A DNA stretch of 64,000 nt, taken from Eutreptiella sp. 'Long Island Sound 2002' (lineage: Eukaryota > Euglenozoa > Euglenophyceae > Eutreptiales > Eutreptiaceae). Shown one piece after another: positions 46,213 through 53,051 of this stretch (its first letter is position 1; each line of letters begins with the position of its first letter). Below the pieces are notes generated by a model. It was not told the origin of the DNA. It worked only from the letters and a program-made list of their open reading frames with translations, and made no database searches. The stretch lies in the NCBI GenBank assembly GCA_964036045.1, contig OZ038379.1, positions 107,958,025-108,022,024 on the forward strand, given 5' to 3'. The position numbers and the translations under genes are program-made.

Positions 46213-46217
46213 CGTCA

Positions 46218-46228
46218 AAAGCGTTTCA
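46218..46228 (+). promoter_or_regulatory. Primer binding site complementary to the element's own RNA
   Basis: AAAGCGTTTCA begins at the first base after the LTR. It is complementary to 46095-46105. No TGG, as required for pairing with a tRNA CCA end, occurs within about 60 bases of the LTR, so a conventional tRNA primer site is not apparent. Confidence 0.65.
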
Positions 46229-46665
46229 CCGCCGCGGGGTTACCCAACCCTCGCGTGCCACTCGGGGCCACCAACCCCGAGCAGCGCGTCGCAGCAGCTC
46301 GCAGCTCGCAGCTCGCAGCGCAGCGCAGCAGCTCTCAGCGCAGTGCAGCGGCTCGCAGCGCCGCCCAGCGACAGCGCTGAGTTCGTCACGGAGCCCGCAG
46401 CGCGGACCAGAGCATCGCCTTGACCGCGCAGCGACCGTGAAAGAGGTGCACAGACCAGGACTCCTGGCTCAGCCCCATCGGCCGACCCGGAGTCCCATCG
46501 GCCGACCAGCAAGGCCGCGTCAACCACCTCCACAACCAGCGGCTGACCAGCACCAGCCGCACACCCAGCCCAGTGCTGCAGCACCCGCCTCAACAACCAC
46601 CACCAGTTCGTTGAGTTGAACGAGTGCATACCAAGGACTTCAAGACCAACTACGCCCCCGCTGCC
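46229..46665 (+). other. Element leader before gag
   Basis: About 440 bp with a CAGCTCG/CGCAGC short-period repeat at about 46280-46375 and a Pro/Gln-rich open frame that ends before Gag. The Gag frame has a stop (TGA) at 46612-46614. No other feature seen. Confidence 0.5.
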
Positions 46666-49600
46666 ATGGTAAAATGGCAGGAAGCGGGTAGGTTGTGGCC
46701 GCGGCCCCACCCCCATGCGGCACGCCTGCTGCGTGGGTTGGTCTGGGACCAGCACTACCGCCACAGCCACCCCCAGTGTGAAGGCGGCATGCCCGGGAGC
46801 TTCGAGCTCCGCGAGGACATGGGGGAGGACCGCCTGCGGGCAGTGGAGGAGTGGCTGCGGGCGGAAGGCTACGAGTGGCGCTTCCGCCGCAAGCGCTGGC
46901 GGACCTGGACCCGGCCGGACAGGCCCGGCGAAGGACTGCGCCCCGACGGGATTGAGGAGGAAGAGGACCCCAACGCCTACCCGTCGGGCGCCTCGATCAA
47001 CGTCTCCCTGTGGGACGTGATCGAGAAGAACTTCCCGGAACCAGGGAGCGAGCGCAGGCTGCAGGGCAGCAGCAGCGCGTCTCCGGGGAAGGAGAAGCGG
47101 TCCGCCGGGGACAGGAAGCGGGACCGGAGGTGGCGGGAGTACCAGGAGTCCCTGGCCGCCGAAGCCGCCCAAGGCGCCAAGGGCGGAACCCCAGCCCCCA
47201 GTCCCCAACGGGCCAATGGTGGTCACCACCCCGGCTCCACCACCCTCGGCGACTACATCCGAGTCGCCAGGCAGACCAAGGCCAAGCCCCGTCCGCTGCT
47301 CCTGAAGCCCCAGCAGGCCTCAGCAGGCTCCAGCAGCGATGTGGAGTCGGCCCACCGCGGGAGGATGCTGGCCGACCAGGCCAGCTCCAGCAGCAGCGCC
47401 GCTCCCGCCCAAAGGGACGTGGCGCGCGCCTGTGAGCGCGTCTGTGGGGCGCCCTGCAACCTTCGGGTTGCCCGGCAACGGGCCACGCAGCAGAACGCTG
47501 CCGTGGAGGGCGCCATCGGCATCGCCCATGAGGAGGCCACCGAGTGGGGCAGAGGCATGGACTACCACGCCTCGAAGGTGGCAGCCATCGCGGCCGGTCT
47601 CACGGCTGCGGCCGCCCATGAGGCAGTGGCTGCCCGGATCAGGGCAACTGACGAGGAAGCCCGCCGGACGCAGGAGGCCATTGCCTGCAAGGAGGCCGAG
47701 GTGAAGGCGCTAGAAGAGGCGCTTGCCCAAGAGAGGGCAAAGAAGGAGGCGGAGGAAATGGCCCACGCCGAAGCAACGGCTAAGGCCCAGGAGGACGCCG
47801 CCAAGAAGGAAGCCATCGAGGCCGCGCGACGGAAGGTCGCTGAGGAGAAGGCCAAGACTGAGGCGGAGCTGGCGGCGTTTGAAGCGCAGAAGGCGCGGCT
47901 GCAGCAGGCCCGGGAAGCCGAGGTGCGGGCTGCCGCAGCCACCGCCGCCGCAATGGAGGAGGCAGAGGCCAAACTCCACCGCGAGACTCCCCCGGGAGGA
48001 TCACGAGTGGAGACCCTTCGAAAGCTTTTCGAAGGGGACGCCTCCTCCAGGATGACGCTGGATGAGGCGGACACGGGCAGCAGTGGGAGCAGTGGCACCA
48101 CCGCCCATCGACGGAGGAAGGGCAAGGGGAAGACCCCCGAGAGGCCGCGGAGGCCAACGGGTGGACACCCCCACGACAGTGACCCCTTCTTCACCGCCCG
48201 TGACGGGGATGAACGAGGCCGTCGACATCGCCAAGTGGTGGCTTGGACGGGCGGAGGCGGCGGAGACGTCCCAATGGAACCCGAAGGTGAGGATGAGGAT
48301 CTCCCTCCTCCCTACCGGAGCTCGGAGTCTTCCGTGACCGAGACGCCCAGGTGGGGCGACATAGACGAGGATGACGACATGGACTTCGGCATCACGAGGA
48401 AGCGCCCATCCTCGGACCCACCGAGGCGACCCGGCGGAGACCCACCGGGACCCCCTGGCGGAGGACCATCAGGACCCCCTGGAGGACGCCCACCGAGTGG
48501 ACCCCCTGAAGGCGGACCGCAGGACGGGGGAGGACCCCCTGGAGCGGGCGGACCCGGCGGAGGCCCTCCTGGAGGACCCCCTGGGGACCCCGACGACCCA
48601 CCAGGGAACGGCGACCCGGGTACCACCTGGCGGTGGATTGTCTACCTCCACAGGGGAGTCCAGTTGCTCGAGTTGGAGGTAGACACGGGCAAGGGCGAGA
48701 TGGCTCGCATCTCCACGGTCGCCGCGCGCGCGCAGGAGGAGCTGGGCATCGCCAGGGCCGAGACCAAGTCGCTGACCAACGTCGTCAGCGGCCTGCAGCA
48801 GAGGCTGGACGCGCTGGAAGCCCGTGGGAGCGTTGGCAGCGACCACCCACCCCTGGAGTCTGGCTCGTCGGACGACGGCTGGGGACCCGGACCAGGTCCA
48901 GGCAGACCCCACGCCCCCGGCGGAGCCCCCAGGAGTCGCCCCAGCGCCAGTGCCCCCTCTCTCACCGCCCCCTCTCACCACAGCGCGGGCCGCCGCAACG
49001 AGCGCGTGCCGCCCGGCAGTGGCAGTGAGGAATGGCGTGATGAGTGGCTCAGCGCGGAGTACCGCAGCCGCCGTGCCCCACCGCGGACACCGGTACGCCC
49101 CCGACGCCCCGCACCAGCCCCTGGGCCAATCCCAATGGCTGGAGGACGTTATGGTGGACTCAGGGATGAGGTCCCTAGAGGAGAAGTGGAGTGGGATGCC
49201 GGTGAAGGTGAGGACCTGCATCTGGACCTGGAGGAGTTCGACATCAGCCCGCCGCGTGGTGTACGACGGGAGGCCGCTGAACTCAGCCGCCGGCGCCGTG
49301 ATGAGGATGCGTACATGGAAGCGGTACGGCGTGAACATTTCGATTCAGCGTACGTGGAGGAACCGCGGCGTAGCCACAGGGGTTCCATGGAGGAGATGGA
49401 CGTGGCAGCCGTGGGAGTCCGTGGGGGAGGCCGATGGGAACCCCGGTCGACCTCGCGGCCGGCGTTCATGGTCTCTAAGGCCGCGGATGCCGCCCTGTGG
49501 GAAGACTTGAAGGACATCAAGCCCCTCAACCTCGACCGCTTCTTGGAGAAGCTGGACGATTGGGGGCTGACCGTCACTGAAGACCTGCCTCCCGCAGATG

Positions 49601-50931
49601 CGGAGAGATATGTCTTCAAACGGTTCAGGTACCGCCTGCTGGAAGTGCTCGGCGAGCTATACTTCGTGGCGACCAAGGAGGGGAGAATCAAGACCCTCAA
49701 GAAAGCCAAGAAGTGGCTCAACGAGCAGGAGCGGGTGGACGCTCCGCAGGTGGCTGCCAAGCGCTGGAAGTCCATCAAGCTTGAGCATGATGGACGGGAG
49801 ATCCGCCTACGAGATTTGCAGGACTTCCGAGGGAAGTACACCCTCTTCCGCCGCAACGTGGAGGATTGGAACGAGGGTGACGAGCAGGCTCGCCTGCTCT
49901 CCATGCTGCCGGAAGCATGGATCAAGAGGGTCACCAAGGAGGAATCCAAGAGGGCCAAGTCCAACCACACGGTCAAGATGATGCTCCCCAAGGAGTATCA
50001 CTCGCACGTGGTGGCTTGGGCGAAGAAGAACGTGGCCTGGGATGTCAAACGGCACTCCCTGCGGAACGCTCTTCTCATCACCGTCTCGGGCGATCGCGAG
50101 AAGACCGCGATGTGGCGCCTTGACGAGTGTGAGTTGAGCGGCCAGACCATCCGTCTGCAGCCCATCCCGGCGCGGATGAGCTGCGACGAGATCCTGGAGT
50201 GGGTTGGCGAGGAAGTACTCAAGGAGTACCGAAACCTCCACCACACCCGCGGGTTGAGGCCCGGCGACCGCGACGTCAACTATGTTGGCGAGGGACCTGG
50301 CGGGGAAGCTGCCATGGACCCAGCTGGAGCCGGCGGCGATGAGACTCTCGTCGACGATGACGACGACGATGAGCCCGCCGAAGTGGCCGTTTGTGCCTTT
50401 GTGGCCAAGAACCTGAGCGCGGGGAGCAAGCCGGGAAACTGGAAGCCCCTGCAGCAGGGTTGGAGGAAGCAGGAGAAGAGGGACCCTCGCCGTATTGGCG
50501 ACCCTCCGCTGTCCTTTGGGGAGTTCATACGAGCTCACCCTCAGGGCTGTTTCGTGTGTTATGGGAGGAAGCGAGGCTTCAACCATGACCACCGAACATG
50601 CCCCATCCACAAGGCCGACACGGACGCTTACAAGAAGGCGCACGGGTCGAAGAAGCGTGCGCCCGCGGGTATCCGGGAAGCCAAAATGGAGGTCGACAAG
50701 GACGAGCTGGCCAAGCTGATGTCGTCGGTGGGGACCGAGTTGGCCAAGGAGATCCAGGAGATCAAGCGGAACTGGGTCCCCAGGTCGGACAACAAGAACA
50801 AGGAGAACAACCAGAACAACCAGAACAAGGACAAGGACAAGAAGCCTACTCGTGGTGAGAGGAGGAAGAAGGGCGTCAACGACGTTGAGGCCAAGGAGAA
50901 CACCCCCTCTTCCACAACCGACGCCCCCTAG
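46666..50931 (+). CDS. gag: Gag polyprotein of the LTR retrotransposon
   Basis: 1421 residues from the first ATG to TAG; the frame is open from 46615 but has no earlier ATG. Residues about 280-445 form a long Ala/Glu/Lys coiled coil. About 585-652 is a Pro/Gly-rich run (repeats like PPGGGPSGPPGG). A second short coiled coil is near 660-725. Residues about 940-1210 look like the capsid-type Gag core (LDRFLEKLDDWGLTVTEDLP; DLQDFRGKYTLFRRNVEDW). C1295-x2-C1298-x8-H1307-x4-C1312 is a zinc-knuckle-like motif with eight residues where the canonical form has four. The C-terminus is Lys/Asn-rich. Gag would package the RNA in cytoplasmic particles. Unusually long for Ty3/gypsy. The pol frame continues directly beyond the stop. 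Confidence 0.85.
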   Translation: MVKWQEAGRLWPRPHPHAARLLRGLVWDQHYRHSHPQCEGGMPGSFELREDMGEDRLRAVEEWLRAEGYEWRFRRKRWRTWTRPDRPGEGLRPDGIEEEEDPNAYPSGASINVSLWDVIEKNFPEPGSERRLQGSSSASPGKEKRSAGDRKRDRRWREYQESLAAEAAQGAKGGTPAPSPQRANGGHHPGSTTLGDYIRVARQTKAKPRPLLLKPQQASAGSSSDVESAHRGRMLADQASSSSSAAPAQRDVARACERVCGAPCNLRVARQRATQQNAAVEGAIGIAHEEATEWGRGMDYHASKVAAIAAGLTAAAAHEAVAARIRATDEEARRTQEAIACKEAEVKALEEALAQERAKKEAEEMAHAEATAKAQEDAAKKEAIEAARRKVAEEKAKTEAELAAFEAQKARLQQAREAEVRAAAATAAAMEEAEAKLHRETPPGGSRVETLRKLFEGDASSRMTLDEADTGSSGSSGTTAHRRRKGKGKTPERPRRPTGGHPHDSDPFFTARDGDERGRRHRQVVAWTGGGGGDVPMEPEGEDEDLPPPYRSSESSVTETPRWGDIDEDDDMDFGITRKRPSSDPPRRPGGDPPGPPGGGPSGPPGGRPPSGPPEGGPQDGGGPPGAGGPGGGPPGGPPGDPDDPPGNGDPGTTWRWIVYLHRGVQLLELEVDTGKGEMARISTVAARAQEELGIARAETKSLTNVVSGLQQRLDALEARGSVGSDHPPLESGSSDDGWGPGPGPGRPHAPGGAPRSRPSASAPSLTAPSHHSAGRRNERVPPGSGSEEWRDEWLSAEYRSRRAPPRTPVRPRRPAPAPGPIPMAGGRYGGLRDEVPRGEVEWDAGEGEDLHLDLEEFDISPPRGVRREAAELSRRRRDEDAYMEAVRREHFDSAYVEEPRRSHRGSMEEMDVAAVGVRGGGRWEPRSTSRPAFMVSKAADAALWEDLKDIKPLNLDRFLEKLDDWGLTVTEDLPPADAERYVFKRFRYRLLEVLGELYFVATKEGRIKTLKKAKKWLNEQERVDAPQVAAKRWKSIKLEHDGREIRLRDLQDFRGKYTLFRRNVEDWNEGDEQARLLSMLPEAWIKRVTKEESKRAKSNHTVKMMLPKEYHSHVVAWAKKNVAWDVKRHSLRNALLITVSGDREKTAMWRLDECELSGQTIRLQPIPARMSCDEILEWVGEEVLKEYRNLHHTRGLRPGDRDVNYVGEGPGGEAAMDPAGAGGDETLVDDDDDDEPAEVAVCAFVAKNLSAGSKPGNWKPLQQGWRKQEKRDPRRIGDPPLSFGEFIRAHPQGCFVCYGRKRGFNHDHRTCPIHKADTDAYKKAHGSKKRAPAGIREAKMEVDKDELAKLMSSVGTELAKEIQEIKRNWVPRSDNKNKENNQNNQNKDKDKKPTRGERRKKGVNDVEAKENTPSSTTDAP
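50929..50931 (+). other. In-frame UAG between gag and pol
   Basis: TAG followed by CGG separates Gag from Pol, which continue in one frame. UAG before CGG is a plausible leaky context, and a short GCCC...GGGC stem can form just downstream. Either it is a readthrough signal setting the Gag:Pol ratio, or it is a chance nonsense mutation in a single long ORF. Confidence 0.5.
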
Positions 50932-51987
50932 CGGAGCCCCTGCAGCCAAGGGCCCCAGCTAGGGCGGTCGCAGGATGGTGACGTGGGAAGCGCCGAACCA
51001 TCCCAGTCGGGAGTCGAGAAGCAAAAGGGGACTGCCGCGGGCAGAAGGCCCGGTCCGGCGCCCAGTCGCGGAGGCGGGGTGAGGGCAAGTGAAGGCACGA
51101 ACCCTTGCACCCGTCCGTCCTTCGCGACCAAGAATGTGTTTGATGTACTACAGGATCTATCCGAGAGTATCGGAGGATCACCCGGACCGCAGCTGGTTGC
51201 TGCAGATGGGCAGCCTAAGCCCATTGTCCACGACCTGCACCAGTCGCTTGTGGAGCTTCCGGAGCGGCCGGAGATCCTGAGTTTGCACGCCGTGCGCCCT
51301 GTCGGTCGCGAGCGGCAGTTGCATCTCAAGGTCCGTGGCTTATGCGGGGAAGTGGAAAAGGTTTTCGACGTGTTGGTCGACACGGGAGCTCAAGTCAGCT
51401 TGGTCAAGGCTGGCCTACTTCCACCAGAGTGTCTGACCAACAGTCGGAAGCCTGTCAGGCTGAAGGTGGCGAACGGCCAGTACATGGTGGGAGGCACGAA
51501 GGAAGCGGCCATTGGGCTGCAATTCGTGAACCATCGTGAGCTGAGCCGCTCAGACCTCGGCAAGGAAATCCTCCTGCACGGTCGCTTCTACGAGGCCGAG
51601 ATGGACTGGGACATGATCGTCGGGTACGACTTCATGATGGAGACGGACTCCGGCGTCCTCCCGGCCCAGGCCTCCATGACCCTGTACCAGGACGACCAGC
51701 TCTCGTGGCTTTCGTCACCTGAGCACCATGTGGAATGCGAATGGATCCACCCCGAACGCAATCAGCTCGAAGTGGCCGCGCTGGACACTGAGCCCACTGG
51801 GCCAGCAAACCAGGAGTACGGCGTAAGGCCGGAAGTGGCGAACGAGTGGTCGCGGACCTGGGAGCGTCGGATCTGGCCCTGGATGCGTTCTCTTCAGGAA
51901 ACTCCGCCCATCTTCGGGTGTGTGAGAAGTACTGGAGCGCACAGGACTCCGCGTGCAAGAAGCACTGGGGTCCGCATCAGGGATTGA
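50932..51987 (+). CDS. pol: Pol, aspartic protease part
   Basis: 351 residues in the Gag frame, ending at TGA. Pro/Gly-rich linker first, then the protease: FDVLVDTGAQVSLVKAGLLP with the catalytic Asp codon at 51379 (DTGA), and MIVGYDFMM as the second conserved motif. It would cleave Gag-Pol. From about 51792 the next frame (-1) carries convincing protein, so the polyprotein must pass to that frame somewhere in 51792-51987, by programmed -1 shift or by a mutation. I found no obvious heptamer slip site. Confidence 0.8.
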   Translation, partial: RSPCSQGPQLGRSQDGDVGSAEPSQSGVEKQKGTAAGRRPGPAPSRGGGVRASEGTNPCTRPSFATKNVFDVLQDLSESIGGSPGPQLVAADGQPKPIVHDLHQSLVELPERPEILSLHAVRPVGRERQLHLKVRGLCGEVEKVFDVLVDTGAQVSLVKAGLLPPECLTNSRKPVRLKVANGQYMVGGTKEAAIGLQFVNHRELSRSDLGKEILLHGRFYEAEMDWDMIVGYDFMMETDSGVLPAQASMTLYQDDQLSWLSSPEHHVECEWIHPERNQLEVAALDTEPTGPANQEYGVRPEVANEWSRTWERRIWPWMRSLQETPPIFGCVRSTGAHRTPRARSTGVRIRD

Positions 51988-53051
51988 TGTGGATCCATTG
52001 CCCTCGATGGGACATTCCAAGAGCGATAGCGAAGATTCGCAAGGACCGCTCCAAGGCAGTGCTGGTTGTTCCTATGGGATGCACCGAGGAGGAGAGTACC
52101 CGACATTGGGTAGCCTCATTGACCAACATGACCTTGAACAAGGTCGTCCTACCGGCTGGAGAGAGTGTCTATCATGACGCTAAGGGACAGCCCATGCCAC
52201 CCCAGAGATGGCCAACAGAATTCCACTATGTGGATGGGGGCCTTGATCAGGCCGACACCACGGACTTCGTGTGTGTCAACCGCATCATAGCGGAGCCTTG
52301 GAGGCAATGCTTTGCGGTTCCCCCTGTTGACATCGAAGAATCGGAATCGGAAGAGCCCCTCACTGAAGAGGAGTGGGATCTGGTTCAGGGGTATATGGAT
52401 CAGCCCTTTCACGACTGGGGAAACCAGCGTGAGGGCAAGGGCCAGGACAGAGCCTGGTGGGAAGTGGACTCGATCGTCTCTGGTTCCTATGACGGGAACA
52501 CCTTCGTGCAGAGGGTGCTGGACCACCTGTCCAGCCAGGAAGAGCCAATCGGGGGTAACCAACCCACCTACGGCGATCTATTCCGAGGCAAGACCAGAGA
52601 TGGACCTTTGGGCTACCTGGGAAGACCACCTGAGCCGAAAGTGAGCGGGGTCGCTACCCCTCAAGTAAGCTCCGTGGTTCAAGTGCCCGGAAAAGCCAAG
52701 GCGGAGTCCGATGACTGCCCCAAGATCCAGGCATTGAGGGCCAGGCTGAAGCAGAAGTATGGTGACACCTTCTTCAGCGGTAAGCCTGTGTTTCCCCCAC
52801 CGGTGCGTGGACCGTATGGCGAGGCCAAGATACGACTGAAGCAGGACCCCCGTGTGTATCGGCACCGGGAGTTTGCCCTGAGGGGCGAGAGGAAAGAGGC
52901 CATGGAGAAGATCCTCCGTGACTTCATCCAGAGAGGCTGGCTTGAGCCGTGCCACTCCGAGTGGGCCTCTCCCTGCTTCGTCGTCCCCAAGAAGGTTGCC
53001 GGTGAGTGGCGGCTCGTGGTTGACTACCGCGGCCTGAACGCCCAAACGTAG
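51792..53051 (+). CDS. pol: Pol, methyltransferase-like domain and N-terminal RT
   Basis: 419 residues, ending at a TAG inside RT. The first 150 residues (LGASDLALDAFSSGNSAHLR; GLMWIHCPRWDIPRAIAKIR; AVLVVPMGC) follow the pattern of the Dam-like domain found beside RT in DIRS-type and some gypsy-type elements (Asp-x-F...N, W-x-N-P-P, VVVP). The Asn-Pro-Pro motif is replaced by His-Cys-Pro-Arg, so catalysis is unlikely. An acidic linker follows, then RT begins: FPPPVRGPYGEAKIRL, FIQRGWLEPCHSEWASPCFV and RLVVDYRGLNAQT. The TAG replaces the residue after T, in front of HDSYTLP, without shifting frame. Confidence 0.7.
   Translation, partial: AHWASKPGVRRKAGSGERVVADLGASDLALDAFSSGNSAHLRVCEKYWSAQDSACKKHWGPHQGLMWIHCPRWDIPRAIAKIRKDRSKAVLVVPMGCTEEESTRHWVASLTNMTLNKVVLPAGESVYHDAKGQPMPPQRWPTEFHYVDGGLDQADTTDFVCVNRIIAEPWRQCFAVPPVDIEESESEEPLTEEEWDLVQGYMDQPFHDWGNQREGKGQDRAWWEVDSIVSGSYDGNTFVQRVLDHLSSQEEPIGGNQPTYGDLFRGKTRDGPLGYLGRPPEPKVSGVATPQVSSVVQVPGKAKAESDDCPKIQALRARLKQKYGDTFFSGKPVFPPPVRGPYGEAKIRLKQDPRVYRHREFALRGERKEAMEKILRDFIQRGWLEPCHSEWASPCFVVPKKVAGEWRLVVDYRGLNAQT

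Larger units (their letters stand above)
43281..46217 (+). repeat. Left LTR
   Basis: Starts TGAAGCGGTACCC and ends ACGCGTCA. It matches 57416-60383 throughout. Relative to the right LTR it lacks 19 bp near 43579 and has a smaller rearranged stretch near 45808. A TATA-like AT run (TATTATAATATAAT) lies at 44507-44520. If the self-priming model is right, transcription starts near 46095, so U3 is about 2.8 kb and R-U5 only about 123 bp. Long for a Ty3/gypsy LTR. No genuine ORF inside. Confidence 0.95.

Noticed and set aside
49807-50949. 380-codon minus-strand ORF
   Set aside because: Antisense to the Gag capsid and zinc-knuckle region, which has clear homology-like features.
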